Shown here piece by piece: positions 38,862 through 50,211 of a DNA stretch of 64,000 nt. The notes below the pieces were generated by a model. That model made no database searches, was not told the DNA's origin, and saw only the letters and a program-made list of their open reading frames with translations. The stretch's first letter is position 1; each line of letters starts with the position of its first letter. Both the position numbers and the translations under genes were made by a program. Origin of the DNA: Brucella cytisi (lineage in GTDB: Bacteria; Pseudomonadota; Alphaproteobacteria; Rhizobiales; Rhizobiaceae); NCBI GenBank assembly GCA_012103075.1, contig JAAVLQ010000001.1, forward strand, positions 496,001 to 560,000, read 5' to 3'.

Positions 38862-39437
38862 TTATTGCTGTGCAGGCGTATCGTCCGGAACCGGCGCTTC
38901 TTCCTGCTCGCCAGAGGCCGGAGCATTTTGTTGTGGCTTGAACTTGTCGATCATCTGGTCGGGATTAGCCGGCAGAAGGTCGATCAGCTGCTGGCCGAAC
39001 GAATCGAGCATTGGCTTCGATTTCGCATTCGTTACCCGGGCTGGCTGGTTTGTCGGGACGAGCCAGTTGAAGAACAGCATGGCAACGACAACGAGAAGTA
39101 CGCCGCGCACGCCGCCGAACAGAAAGCCGAGTGTGCGGTCAAGCGCACCGATACGGCTGTCGATGATGAAATCGGCGATCTTCATCGTAATCAGCGATAC
39201 AACGATCAGCACGACGAGGAAGACCGCGCCAGCGGCGGCAATCTTTGCGATGGTTTCGTTGTTGATATAGGGCTGCACGAAAGGCAAAACCGGCTGGTAG
39301 AAGAGATAGGCTGCAGCGGCCGCTGCCGCCCACGATACCAGCGACAGCACCTCGCGGGAAAAACCGCGCACCATCGCCAAAACGGCTGAAACCAGCGTTA
39401 TCCCGAGTAGAATTCCATCAAGCATGGTTATCGGCAT
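38862..39437 (-). CDS. cvpA: CvpA family membrane protein
   Basis: 191 residues, intact. Four hydrophobic helices (MLDGILLGITLVSAVLAMVRG, VLSLVSWAAAAAAAYLFY, IAKIAAAGAVFLVVLIVVSLITM, LGFLFGGVRGVLLVVVAMLFFNWLV) in the order typical of CvpA, and a Pro/Gln/Glu-rich tail. CvpA was found through colicin V production and lies upstream of purF in many proteobacteria, as here. It supports envelope homeostasis; the mechanism is not settled. Confidence 0.9.
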   Translation of the reverse strand: MPITMLDGILLGITLVSAVLAMVRGFSREVLSLVSWAAAAAAAYLFYQPVLPFVQPYINNETIAKIAAAGAVFLVVLIVVSLITMKIADFIIDSRIGALDRTLGFLFGGVRGVLLVVVAMLFFNWLVPTNQPARVTNAKSKPMLDSFGQQLIDLLPANPDQMIDKFKPQQNAPASGEQEEAPVPDDTPAQQ

Positions 39438-39549
39438 TCTGCCTGTCCTCAGTTATTATGCGCAATTACTTTAATACGCAGGGCAGTCAAAGATGCTGGA
39501 GCTTATCACCGGAAGGTTGACAGATTCTTCCAGTCATAAAACTCCAGAT

Positions 39550-40941
39550 TTATTGCGTCTTTCCGGATCCTGAAGCCGCGATGCGGGCAACAAGGTCGGG
39601 CAGAGCCGAAGTTTCCATTAGCCGGAAGTTACGATCTTTCCAAAGTTCGCCACTGCCGCCGGGCACTTCTGCCTGCCGGAAACCGAGTTTTTCGGCTTCC
39701 TTGAGCCTCTGTACTGCATGCGTTACCGCGCGAACAGCACCGGAAAGGCTGATTTCGCCGAAATAAACACAATCTGGCGGAAGGGCAATACCGGCCATGG
39801 ATGAAACCAGTGCAGCGGCCACCGCTATATCGGCGGCAGGCTCGCTGATACGATAGCCGCCAGCCACATTCAGATAGACATCGTGCTGGCCGAAACGAAC
39901 GCCGCAATGCGATTCGAGCACGGCGAGGATCATGGCAAGGCGTCCGCCGTCCCAGCCTACGACCGCACGACGCGGGGTGCCGAGGGAGGGGGGCGACAAG
40001 CGCTTGTATCTCCACCAGCACGGGGCGCGTTCCTTCCATGCCGGCAAAGACTGCCGCACCCGGAGCCTTGGCGTTGCGCTCGCCAAGGAAAAGCTCGGAA
40101 GGGTTGGAAACCTCGCGCAGTCCGCCATCGGACATCTCGAAGACACCGATCTCGTCGGTTGGGCCGAAACGGTTCTTTACCGTGCGCAGGATGCGATAGT
40201 GATGTCCGCCTTCACCTTCGAAATAGAGAACGCCATCAACCATATGCTCGACCACGCGGGGCCTGCAATCTGGCCGTCTTTGGTAACATGTCCCACCAGC
40301 ACGACTGCGGAACCCGTCTGCTTGGCATAGCGGATCATGGCTTGTGCCGACGAACGTACCTGCGTGACCGTGCCGGGAGCAGAATCTGCCATATCGGTCC
40401 AGAGTGTCTGGATCGAATCGATGATGACGAGATCGGGGCGCTTTGTATCTGAAATGGTAGCGATGATGTCTTCAACATTGGTTTCGGCGGCAAGCTCCAC
40501 CGCCGAAGATGCCACGCCCAGACGCTGCGCACGCAAGCGTATCTGTGCGACGGCTTCTTCGCCAGAAACATAAACAATGCGATGGCCACGATTGGAAAGG
40601 GCAGCTGCTGCCTGCGTCAACAGCGTGGATTTCCCAATACCGGGATCACCGCCGATCAGAAGGGCGGAACCGCGCACGAACCCACCGCCCGTAACCCGGT
40701 CAAGCTCGCTGATACCGGAAATGATGCGCGGCGCATCTTCAATGTCGCCGGACAGAGACGTCAGGGCGACGGCCCGACCCTTGCGCTTGGACAACATGGC
40801 GCCGGGCCCAGACCCGATACCGCTATTGGTGCCTTCCTCGACAAGCGTATTCCACTCGCCGCAGGAGTCGCACTTGCCTGCCCAGCGCGAATGAACCGCA
40901 CCGCAATTCTGGCAGATGAACTGAACGCGCGCCTTGGCCAT
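39550..40941 (-). CDS. radA: DNA repair protein RadA
   Basis: RecA-related branch-migration helicase. Zinc finger [21 protein letters not shown] at residues about 10-30; Walker [13 protein letters not shown]; the RadA-specific [15 protein letters not shown]; and a Lon-like C-terminal domain ([46 protein letters not shown]). Missing C near 40260 and extra C near 39988 split it into three frames. About 464 residues. It lies between dnaB and cvpA on the same strand, 30 bases after dnaB. Confidence 0.94.
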
Positions 40942-40971
40942 CAGACGCGCTCCATCTTGATCGTGATTTTA

Positions 40972-42478
40972 TTATTCATACTGGTCCGGCAGATAGGAAC
41001 CCTCGGCCAAATCTGCAAACCGTGTGAACTCAGACTGGAAGGCGAGCTTGACGGTGCCGGTCGGTCCGTGGCGCTGTTTGGCGATGATTACGTCAGCAGT
41101 GCCGCGCACTTTTTCAAAGTGCTGTTTCCATTCTTCATATTTCGGGTCGAATTCGTCGCGCGGCTCCGTGTTCTTGACGTAATATTCCTCACGGAACACG
41201 AATAACACCACGTCAGCGTCCTGCTCGATAGAGCCTGATTCACGAAGATCGGAGAGCTGTGGGCGCTTATCCTCGCGGCTTTCCACCTGACGGGAGAGCT
41301 GTGAAAGTGCAATGATAGGAACGTTCAGTTCCTTGCCGAGCGCCTTGAGACCTGTGGTGATTTCGGTGATCTCTTGCACACGGTTCTGTGCCGAAGCTTT
41401 CGACGAACCGGTCATCAGCTGCACGTAGTCGATCACCAGAACGTCGAGGCCTCGCTGGCGCTTCAGGCGGCGTGCACGCGCTGCAAGCTGCGCAATGGAG
41501 ATACCACCGGTCTGGTCAATATAGAGCGGAATCTTCTGCATCACCTGTGAGCAAGCGACGAGCTTTTCGAAATCGGTTTCGGTGATGTCGCCACGACGGA
41601 TCTTCGAAGAGGAGACTTCCGTTTGCTCGGAAATAATACGGGTTGCAAGCTGCTCCGCCGACATTTCGAGCGAGAAGAAGCCGACGACGCCGCCATTTAC
41701 AGCTTTGATCGAACCATCGGCCTGCTGTTCTCCTTCATAGGCGTTGGCGATATTAAACGCGATATTGGTTGCAAGCGAGGTCTTGCCCATACCCGGACGA
41801 CCGGCAAGGATGATCAAGTCGGAAGGCTGCAGGCCACCCATCTTGCCATCGAGCGTGTGGATGCCGGTTGAAACACCTGAAAGATGGCCGTCGCGCATGA
41901 AGGCGGCATTGGCCATGTCCACGGCTGTGGTGACGGCATCCTTGAAGGGCAGGAAACCGCCGTCATAACGTCCTGTTTCGGCGAGCTCGAACAGGCGACG
42001 CTCGGCGTCTTCGATCTGCTCCTGCGGCGCCATGTCGACAGGTGCATCATAGGCAACGTTCACCATGTCCTCGCCAATGCCAATCAGCGCGCGGCGCGTC
42101 GCCAGATCGTAAATCGCGCGGCCATAATCCTCGGCATTGATAATGGTGACGGCTTCGGTTGCGAGACGGGTCACATATTGGAAGATTGTGAGATCACCCA
42201 CCTTGCCTTCGGTCGGCAGGAAGGTCTTCATTGTCACGGGATTGGCCATCTTGCCGACGCGAATGAGATCGGTCGTGATTTCATAGATGCGACGGTGCAA
42301 TGGCTCGAAGAAATGGGTTGGCTTTTAGGAAGTCGGATACCCGGTAAAAGGCATCGTTATTGATCAGGATCGCACCAAGCAGAGCCTGTTCCGCTTCAAT
42401 ATTGTGGGGTGCTTCCCGATAGAGCGCATCCTTCTGGTCTCGCGCATCGTCGAGTTTGCGTACCGCCGCTTCCGCCAT
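40972..42478 (-). CDS. dnaB: Replicative DNA helicase
   Basis: Hexameric helicase of the replication fork, about 502 residues. N-terminal domain begins MAEAAVRKLDDARDQKDALYREAPHNIEAEQALLGAIL; an extra T near 42312 breaks it inside KANPFFEPLHRRIYE. The RecA-like motor shows Walker A LAGRPGMGKTSLATNIA, GFFSLEMSAEQLATRI, Walker B VLVIDYVQLMTG, and LSQLSRQVESREDKRPQLSDLRESGSIEQDADVV. The C-terminus ends SYLPDQYE. Essential, so the frame break must be an artefact. Confidence 0.95.
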
Positions 42479-42739
42479 GATTCTCTTTTCCGTTCCTGAT
42501 GCGACCAGCTAGCCCTCAAGCGATGCCAAACGCAACGCAGCTTCGGATGATTCCTGCTGGAAGAGAAAACCTATACCATGATTCACACTGATCCACAGTT
42601 CAGGCATTGCCTTTATGCACTTCCTATTGACGGAGATTGCGGGGAGCAATCGACGATACTAATCTTTTCCCACCCCAAAGCTCCCCGATCTGTGCGGGCA
42701 TTCAAAGCAAAGCCCGGCTTATATTCATGAGGAATATTC

Positions 42740-43751
42740 ATGCGACACCGTACCATTGCAGCCCGGCTTCTGACAGCATTGGCTCTTTTTTTCTTCATCA
42801 ACTGCTTCATCGGCAGCCTCAGAACCGATCAAGGTCAGAGTGTTTATCGCCGCCATGTTCGAGATCGGTCAGAACAGTGGCGACCGGGCCGGCGAGTTTC
42901 AACGGTGGTATGAGCATTATTGGAAGGACGCGAAGCCCATCGAAGTCAGAGGGGCGCTGAAACCCGTTTATTGCAACGATGATGGTGTGTGCGGCTCAGT
43001 TCTCGGCATGGGCAAGGTGAATTCCTCGGCCAGCATGCAGGCAATCATGCTCGACCCGGCCTTCGACTTCTCCAAAACCTATTACATCTTGTCCGGTGTA
43101 GCCGGAACGCCGCCTTCACGCGGTACGATAGGCGATGTCAGCTGGGCGACGTGGCTTGTCGATTACGATCTGGGTCATCGTTGGGCGCCGGAAGAAGGCA
43201 AGTCGGGTGAACCGGTTTTCATGCCGCGGAAGGGCTATGAGGAATACCGTGTTTTCAAGCTTAATTCCGATTTGGTTGCGGCAGCACTCCGCTGGGTTCC
43301 AATGTCGAGCTTCGCGATTCACCCGAAGCTCAGGCCTATCGCATGCGTTACCCCGACAAGGCTGCACAGGCGAAACCGACTTTGAAGACGGGCACGCATA
43401 TGACCGGAGATACATTCTTCCACGGTCCCGGACTGTCGAAAGAAGCACAGTATATAGCCAAGCTATACGGTGCCGACGACTATCTGGCCACCGAGATGGA
43501 AGCTGCAGCACTCGCGCTCGTTATCAAGCGGCAGCACGGTACAGACCGCATTCTCAGTCTACGCGGTTCGGTGAACTTTGATCAGGGAAATCCGAAAGAA
43601 ACCACGCTGCAGCATCTGGATCCGGCACCGTGAAACGGCCGGTGGTTTTGCGGAAACGGTAGAGAACATCTACCTCGTCGGCGCCCCAGTCGTGACGGAC
43701 ATCGTTACCCATTGGGACAAATGGGAAGCAGGTGTGCCAAAGCCGGAGTAA
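42740..43751 (+). CDS. Purine nucleoside permease-like (NUP family) exported protein
   Basis: Starts MRHRTIAARLLTALALFF; after an indel in the T run near 42785 the signal peptide continues SSSTASSAASEPIKVRVFIAAMFEIG. Family features: DFSKTYYILSGVAGTPPSRGTIGDVSWATWLVDYDLGHRW, YGADDYLATEMEAAALA, and LRGSVNFDQGNP. NUP proteins resemble nucleoside phosphorylases and are exported. Further breaks near 43291 and 43628; the corrected end is IVTHWDKWEAGVPKPE with the TAA at 43749-43751. About 336 residues. Divergent from dnaB. Confidence 0.85.
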
Positions 43752-43816
43752 GAATAGAAGAAGCGGGCTGCTCCAGCGGAGTGGCCCGTTCCTATGTCTA
43801 GCAGAAAGGCTTCATC

Positions 43817-45098
43817 TCAGGCGTTCATGCTTTTCTTGACCGCCCGACCCTCGCTGTTGGCACCTTTTGGTGCGCTGTCGAGGCGTTTGAGACGCTTTTC
43901 CTCAGCCTCGATATAGTTACGGGTCAGTGGAACGGATTGCTGCCTGTGGGCGATCTGAATGTGGAACACCATCATGTTCTGCCAGCGGAATGCGCTTTCC
44001 GATGCGGCCAGATAGAACTCCCACATGCGGCAGAAACGCTCGTCATACAGCGCCTTGGCCTTGTCACGGTTGGCCATGAAGGCCTCCCGCCAAGCCTTCA
44101 GCGTTTCCGCATAATGAAGCCGAAGGATCTCTACGTCGGTGACATAAAGGCCGGCCTTTTCGATATGCGGCATAACCTCTGAAAGCGCTGGAATATATCC
44201 GCCCGGAAAGATGTATTTACGGATGAACGGATTGGTCGCTCCCGGCCCGTCGGCGCGTCCGATGGCATGCAGAAGGAAAACGCCGTCCGGCTTCATCAGT
44301 CGCGCTACATGCTGGAAATATTCGGCAAAATGCCCGACCCCGACATGTTCGAACATGCCAACCGATACCAGCCGGTCAAACTTGTCGTTGATGTTGCGAT
44401 AATCGGTCAGTTCGAACTTCGCGCGGTCGGACAATCCCTTCGTCCTGCGCACGCTGGTTGGCAATGGCATGTTGCTCTTCTGACAAGGTGACGCCGGTGA
44501 CGTTGGCCTTGAGATGACGGGCGAGATAGAGGCCCATGCCACCCCAGCCGCAGCCAATATCGAGCACCCTGTCGCCCTCCTTCACCAACATCTTCGCAGC
44601 GATATGGCGCTTCTTGGCGAGTTGTGCTTCGGCGAGTGTGGCGTTTGGTGGATCGAAATAGGCGCAGGAATACTGCTTGTCGGGATCGAGAAACAGGTCG
44701 TAGAGTTCGCCTGAAAGATCATAGTGGCTTTTGATATTGTTTGAGGAACGCGAAATCGTATTCATCTGCTGAAAGCGACGGAAGAAGATACGCAGCTTCG
44801 CCGGGGCTTTCATCCACGGTTCAGTCGCTGCTGTCGGCCCGGTGTTCTCGAACACAACCTGAAGCAGCGTGTAGATGTCGCCGTTCAGAAATTCGATCTC
44901 GCCATCCATGAAACATTCGGCGAGTTTCAGTTCCGGGTCGATCGCTACGGCGCGCTCGGCGTGCTTTGTCTTGAAGTGTATATGAACTGGCTCACCAGTC
45001 TTGTCGCCGTACTGGGTACGCGCACCACTAGAATCGGTGACCGTCAGATCGCCGGTTTTAATCATATGCGAAAGAACAGTACGCATCATTCCATACAT
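43817..45098 (-). CDS. cfa: Cyclopropane-fatty-acyl-phospholipid synthase
   Basis: SAM-dependent cyclopropanation of unsaturated membrane acyl chains, usual in stationary phase and acid stress. SAM motif VLDIGCGWGGMGLYLARHL; substrate region SHYDLSGELYDLFLDPDKQYSCAYF; and FDRLVSVGMFEHVGVGHFAEYFQHVARLMKPDG. An indel near 44447 splits the gene. ATG 45098 (MYGMMRTVLSHMIKTGDL) has GGAG eleven bases upstream; ATG 45107 is an alternative. About 427 residues, normal length for the family. A Lys/Asn-rich tail ends VKKSMNA. Confidence 0.92.
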
Positions 45099-45425
45099 CG
45101 GCCCCATCTCCTTTTCAGGACTGAAGCTGGCGCACATCCATGCGTTTGCATGGCAGGCGGCGGTACATAAGTATCAGAGCCGCTCTGTCATCAGATTTTC
45201 AGGCAATAGCCCCTCGGTCAATCGGCCTCGGGAGTAATGCCCAAGCAACGCGGACGTTTCCGTCAGCACCCTCTCCAATCCAATACTAATATGCAGAATA
45301 GGGAGTTTTACCGATCTGAAAAAGAAAATGCCCGGCGGGGCCGCCGGGCACGATCATATAAAGTTTACCACGATGGGAATGCGCGGCGTCTGGCTGTGCG
45401 TTCCCCTAGATAATAGGTGGCTAAA
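45099..45425. other. Intergenic region between cfa and rplI
   Basis: About 330 bases. It holds the rplI terminator (45318-45350) and the presumed cfa promoter. I see no open frame worth calling and no convincing -35/-10 pair. Confidence 0.5.
45318..45350 (-). terminator. Rho-independent terminator after rplI
   Basis: TGCCCGGCGG (minus strand arm, 45341-45350) pairs with CCGCCGGGCA (45329-45338), followed on the minus strand by TTTTCTTTTTC. Confidence 0.85.
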
Positions 45426-45994
45426 TTAAGCCTGATCTTCAGCTTCTTCCTCTTCGTCGAAAACTTCTTCCGACAGAGGCTGTTCTTCAATGCCGTAGAT
45501 AGCTTCGATCGAGGTCAGGTCTTCACCCTTTGCCTGACGTTCGGCTTCTTCCGTCGAACGGGCGATGTTGACCGAAACCTGAACCTGAACTTCCGGGTGC
45601 AGCGAAATCGAGACTTCGTGCAGGCCGATCGTCTTGATCGGATGGTTCAGTTCAACCCGGTTACGGTGCAGGGTGAAGCCATTGGCCGAAATGATGTCGG
45701 CGATGTCGCGGGTCGAAACGGAACCATAGAGCTGGCCGGTTTCACCAGCCGAGCGCACGACGATGAAGCTTTCACCGTCGAGCTTGTCGGCAACGGCCCG
45801 GGCTTCGTTCTTGCGTTCCGTGTTCTGGGCTTCGAGCTGAGCGCGCTGGCCTTCGAACTTCTTCTTGTTGGCTTCGTTGGCACGAAGAGCCTTGCCCCGG
45901 GGAGCAGGAAGTTACGGGCATAACCGTCCTTGACCTTGACTGTTTCGCCCATCTGGCCGAGGCGGCCAATACGTTCCAGAAGAATGACTTCCAT
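45426..45994 (-). CDS. rplI: 50S ribosomal protein L9
   Basis: Begins [32 protein letters not shown], the L9 N-terminal domain that sits at the L1 stalk base. One C/G is missing near 45897 in a GGGG run, after which the helical linker and C-terminal domain follow ([51 protein letters not shown]). An acidic extension ([14 protein letters not shown]) closes the protein at about 189 residues, the usual alphaproteobacterial length. It follows rpsF-rpsR-DUF2232 on the same strand. Confidence 0.95.
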
Positions 45995-46033
45995 TGGAGT
46001 TTCCTTTCGAGTTTCTGATTCGGTTACTGACTG

Positions 46034-46996
46034 TCAGCTCCCGGCATTTTTCGAGACCGGCGCGCCGCGCGAGGTGTCGAAAAGTCCGAGAACCATGAAG
46101 ATGAAAAGCAGGAATGCGAAAAGTATGATCGCAAAGTAGGCGAGCCATAGCGCTACCGGGCGCCACACCTTGCCGCGTGTGCGGAAATGCATGATGGCAA
46201 GGCCCGACATCATGAAACCAGCGCTAAGCGCGCCAGCAACGACGGTTGCGATCAGTCCGACGCCGCCGGGAAGAAATGCAACCGCAAGAGCAACCGCGAA
46301 GACGAGCAAGGCCGGGCGCGGCATACGCAGCGTAGCGGGCCAGTCGTCACGTGGTCGGCGTAGGCGCCCCGAGATAGAGATCAGGCGCTGTGCCAGATAA
46401 AAATTACCAACGAGAATCGCGAGGCAGGTTGCCGGCTGGATTGCCGGCAAGGCAACCATCAGGAGTGACGTGACATTGTTGCGAATGTCGTCGCTAGCCG
46501 TGAACTGCGGGTCGGCTTCGGCAACCCGGTCGATCAGAGTGTTCGCGAGTTCGCGCGCCATGTCCGGGCCGAAGCCGAGAATCGCACCGATGACGATGAA
46601 GCTGAGCGCCACCATCATGGCAAGCCGGAATACAATGTCTGAAAGCGGATACCAGACCAGAACATCTTTCGGTCCGCCGAGTTCTTCGGCTGGTCGTGCA
46701 AGACCGGATAGATAGGCGCCAGCCGCCGCTGGAATGAAGCTGGTCAATGCCATCAGGAGTGCTGCAAGCGGAACGGCGACAATGCCGACGGCAACCGTGG
46801 CTGTGGCAGCGGCAACGACACCGGCGCTCGAACCCCAGCCAAGGGCAACAACGAAGATGGGAAGTGGTGTCAGGAAGTAGAGAACCATGGCCATAGCTGC
46901 CATCGCGCCACCTTGGGCGATGACGCCGGACGACATCAAGGCCGAGGCAAGCCCCGCCAATATGCCGACACCGATAATGGTTCCATTGAATTTCAT
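46034..46996 (-). CDS. DUF2232 integral membrane protein
   Basis: 320 residues, intact, with about eight hydrophobic helices (IIGVGILAGLASALMSSGVIA, MAMVLYFLTPLPIFVVALGWGSSAG, LALAMMVALSFIVIGAILGFG-like, and others). DUF2232 (YybS-like) proteins are found between rpsR and rplI in many alphaproteobacteria, as seen here. Function unknown; related to predicted ECF-type substrate binders by fold prediction in the literature I recall, which I cannot confirm. Confidence 0.82.
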   Translation of the reverse strand: MKFNGTIIGVGILAGLASALMSSGVIAQGGAMAAMAMVLYFLTPLPIFVVALGWGSSAGVVAAATATVAVGIVAVPLAALLMALTSFIPAAAGAYLSGLARPAEELGGPKDVLVWYPLSDIVFRLAMMVALSFIVIGAILGFGPDMARELANTLIDRVAEADPQFTASDDIRNNVTSLLMVALPAIQPATCLAILVGNFYLAQRLISISGRLRRPRDDWPATLRMPRPALLVFAVALAVAFLPGGVGLIATVVAGALSAGFMMSGLAIMHFRTRGKVWRPVALWLAYFAIILFAFLLFIFMVLGLFDTSRGAPVSKNAGS

Positions 46997-47147
46997 CAGT
47001 TTCGCTGTCCTGCTCCGGTCTTGCCGGTTCGTGCAGTTAGAGGCCGCTGCCCCAACTTGGGTTTTATTACGCCCGTTGCGCCCATCGCAATGAAGGAAAG
47101 GGGTTCGGGAGACAATCTCTGCGAGAATGCCTCCCGAAAGCTTGTTC

Positions 47148-47396
47148 TTACTTCACAACGTAAGGCAGCAGGCCGAGGAAACGAGCGCGCTTGATCGCCT
47201 TGGCGAGTTCGCGCTGCTTCTTCTGGCTGACAGCCGTAATACGGGAAGGAACGATCTTGCCGCGTTCGGAAATGTAACGCTGCAGAAGCTTGACGTCCTT
47301 GTAGTCGATCTTCGGTGCGTTTGCACCGGAGAACGGGCACGTCTTGCGACGGCGATGGAAAGGACGACGGGTCGGGATCTGATTGATATCAACCAT
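47148..47396 (-). CDS. rpsR: 30S ribosomal protein S18
   Basis: 82 residues, intact: [20 protein letters not shown], then [19 protein letters not shown] and [29 protein letters not shown], the S18 signature. It starts 2 bases after the rpsF stop, as in the standard rpsF-rpsR operon, and pairs with S6 on the 30S platform. Confidence 0.97.
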
Positions 47397-47398
47397 AA

Positions 47399-47835
47399 TT
47401 ATGCTCCTTCACCAGCTTCGTTGTCGCGCGGGCGGCGCGGACCACGATCGCCACGGTCGAAACCGCCTTCACGACGGCGCGGACGATCGTCACCATCGCG
47501 TTCGCGACGGTCGTCACGGCGGGTGAGCATGGCCGACTGGCCTTCTTCGTGTTCATCAACGCGAACGGTGAGGAAACGAAGAATGTCTTCGTTGATGCGC
47601 ATCTGGCGTTCCATTTCGGCAACGGCTGCAGCCGGAGCATCAATGTTTACGAGCGTGTAATACGCCTTGCGATTCTTCTTGATACGGTAGGTGAGGGACG
47701 CAGACCCCAGCTTTCGACCTTACCGACCTTGCCGCCATTAGCTTCGAGGACACCCTTGTACTGTTCGACGAGAGCGTCGACCTGCTGCTGGGAAATGTCC
47801 CGGCGGGCAAGAAGCACATGTTCATAAAGAGCCAT
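47399..47835 (-). CDS. rpsF: 30S ribosomal protein S6, with Arg/Asp-rich tail
   Basis: From ATG 47835: [46 protein letters not shown], then (one base missing near 47700) [52 protein letters not shown]. The last 35 or so residues ([20 protein letters not shown]...) form a low-complexity charged tail that is common in alphaproteobacterial S6. About 148 residues in total. First gene of the minus-strand ribosomal operon. Confidence 0.95.
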
Positions 47836-48245
47836 TGGCTTTGCCTTTCTTCTGTTACAACATGCCGACACCAACGGCTAAGCCTCTGCGACTTCTCTTT
47901 TGCCGGAAAACCGGTGAAGAAAGGACGCTCACTGAGACGATCGAGAGCGGAGACACGGGAGGCAGAAGCGCTTGTGACTTCTACGGATGTTCGTGAATTT
48001 GACTGCACAAACAACCGGCCCTCCGTTCAGCCCCCAGCTGGTGCCGAGCAATGAACGGGCGGCTATTACGTGTTTTTCCCCGGCTTTGCAAGGCGCAAAC
48101 CGCACAAAAACCGGGAAATACTTGACTTTGCTGCCCTCACTGAGGCACATCCCGCCAAATTGTGCATTTAATTGCAGGGCATGTCGGAAAAAAACGGATA
48201 ACGGTTTCGACATTATCATATGCTTAACACCAGAACGAGGCATCA
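47836..48245. other. Divergent promoter region between rpsF and fabD
   Basis: 410 bases with starts pointing outward on both sides. It must carry the promoters of the ribosomal operon (minus) and the fatty-acid operon (plus). A TTGACT hexamer near 48122 could be part of a plus-strand promoter. I see no gene and no strong hairpin inside. Confidence 0.55.
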
Positions 48246-49188
48246 ATGGCGGTAGCATTTACTTTCCGGGACAAGGCAGCCGGGCTGTGGGTATGGGCAA
48301 GGCTCTGGCCGAACAGTTCGCTGAAGCGCGCGCCGTCTTCGATGAAGTCGACGCGGCGCTGGGCGAAAAGCTTTCCGCTACCATGTTCGAAGGACCGGAA
48401 GATGTGCTGACGCTGACCGCCAATGCCCAGCCTGCGTTGATGGCCGTCTCGATGGCTGTGCTGCGCGTCATGGAAGCGCGCGGCTTTTCGTTGAAAGACA
48501 AGGTTTCCTACGTTGCCGGACATTCTCTTGGCGAATATTCAGCGCTTTGCGCGGCTGGAACATTCTCGCTTGCCGATACGGCGCGCCTCCTGCGTATTCG
48601 CGGTAATGCCATGCAGAAAGCTGTTCCCGTTGGCGAAGGTGCGATGGCGGCTATCATCGGCCCGGAACATGGCGACGTAGAAGTTGTCTGTGCTGAAGCC
48701 AAAGCATCCGGTTCGGTCCAGATCGCCAATGACAATGGTGGAGGACAGCTTGTCATTTCCGGTTCCGGGGCTGCAGTCGAGCTGGCTGCCAAGCTTGCAT
48801 CCGAAAAGGGCGCCAAGCGGGCCATAATGCTCCCCGTATCTGCTCCCTTCCATTCAACTTTGATGGGACCTGCTGCTGACGCGATGCGTGAAGCACTGGC
48901 TTCGGTTGAAAAGCACAGCCCGATCGTGCCGCTCATCGCCAATGTGCGGGCAGCGCCGGTCACCGACGCCAACGAGATCGCTGATCTTCTGGTCGAACAG
49001 GTTACGGGTCAGGTGCGCTGGCGCGAAACTGTCGAATGGTTTGCGGCCAATGGCGTCGCCACGCTTTATGAAGTAGGGTCAGGCAAGGTTCTGACAGGCC
49101 CGCGCGCCGCATCTCGAAGGATGTGTCTGGTGCTGCCGTTGGCTCTGCCGAAGAAATTGAAGCAGCGCTTGCTGCTCTCAACGCTTAA
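48246..49188 (+). CDS. fabD: Malonyl-CoA:ACP transacylase
   Basis: Loads malonyl groups onto ACP. The nucleophile is the Ser of VAGHSLGEYSALCAAG; FPGQGSRAVGMGKAL is the N-terminal signature (read after restoring a C near 48266); and SAPFHSTLMGPAADAM holds the partner His. A base is lost near 49099, after which the C-terminus reads LARRISKDVSGAAVGSAEEIEAALAALNA. About 314 residues. First gene of fabD-fabG-acpP-fabF. Confidence 0.95.
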
Positions 49189-49200
49189 GAGGGATTTCGC

Positions 49201-49938
49201 ATGTTTGATCTGACTGGCCGCAAGGCTCTGGTAACCGGTGCAACCGGTGGTCTTGGTGAAGCGATTGCCCGCGCTCTTCATGCGCAGGGCGCAATCGTCG
49301 GCCTGCACGGCACCCGCGAAGAAAAGCTGAAAGAGCTTGCCGCTGAACTAGGTGACCGTACCTTCATCTTTCCGGCAAATCTTTCCGACCGTGAAGCCGT
49401 CAAGGCTCTTGGCCAGAAGGCGGAAGAAGAAATGAGCGGTGTCGACATTCTCGTCAACAATGCTGGCATCACCCGCGATGGCTTGTTCGTGCGCATGAGC
49501 GACGAAGACTGGGATGCTGTCTTGAACGTCAACCTGACGTCCGTTTTCAACCTGACGCGTGAGCTGACCCATCCGATGATGCGCCGCCGCAATGGCCGTA
49601 TCATCAACATTACGTCGATTGTTGGTGTGACCGGCAATCCGGGGCAGGCAAACTATTGCGCGTCAAAGGCAGGCCTTATTGGCTTTTCCAAGTCGCTGGC
49701 GCAGGAAATCGCAAGCCGCAATGTGACGGTGAACTGCATCGCTCCGGGCTTCATCGAATCGGCCATGACCGACAAGTTGAACGAAAAGCAGAAGGAAGCG
49801 ATCATGAGCAATATCCCCATGAAGCGCATGGGCGTTGGTGGCGATATTGCTGCGGCAGTCGTCTATCTGGCAAGCGACCGGGCAGCCTATGTGACGGGCC
49901 AGACCCTGCATATCAATGGCGGAATGGCCATGATCTGA
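49201..49938 (+). CDS. fabG: 3-oxoacyl-[acyl-carrier-protein] reductase
   Basis: 245 residues, intact. NADPH-dependent SDR: LVTGATGGLGEAIARAL, DILVNNAGITRDGLF, the triad Ser in INITSIVGVTG, Tyr and Lys in YCASKAGLIG, and a C-terminus VTGQTLHINGGMAMI typical of FabG. It starts 12 bases after fabD. Confidence 0.96.
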   Translation: MFDLTGRKALVTGATGGLGEAIARALHAQGAIVGLHGTREEKLKELAAELGDRTFIFPANLSDREAVKALGQKAEEEMSGVDILVNNAGITRDGLFVRMSDEDWDAVLNVNLTSVFNLTRELTHPMMRRRNGRIINITSIVGVTGNPGQANYCASKAGLIGFSKSLAQEIASRNVTVNCIAPGFIESAMTDKLNEKQKEAIMSNIPMKRMGVGGDIAAAVVYLASDRAAYVTGQTLHINGGMAMI

Positions 49939-50127
49939 CCCTCCTTCTTCTCCCAATTATGGTATAAAATGCCTTAATACGGGGGTGGAGAAGGAAAAGG
50001 CGCTTTGCCTTTCAAGAAGCATGGTAATGCGCCCATCGAGAGTTGCGGCATTCAGAGTAGAAGTGCCGCGATCCTGTTCCGAAAGGAATATCCACAGGAT
50101 GACTGTCCGGGCGGCTTCGCTCGAAAC

Positions 50128-50157
50128 TTGGCAGACATCTTATAACTTGATTACAAT
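50128..50157 (+). promoter_or_regulatory. Putative sigma-70-type promoter for acpP
   Basis: TTGGCA (50128-50133), an 18-base spacer and TACAAT (50152-50157), about 55 bases before the acpP start, inside a 273-base gap after fabG. A separate promoter would fit the very high demand for ACP. Matching by eye only. Confidence 0.5.
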
Positions 50158-50211
50158 CCTGCATGCCGCTAACCAAGGCAGAGCAACAAACACACAGGTC
50201 GAGGTTCCGAC

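Noticed and set aside
47836..48245. Hidden gene in the rpsF-fabD gap
   Set aside because: Frames through it are short and have no convincing start or protein features; a divergent promoter region explains it.
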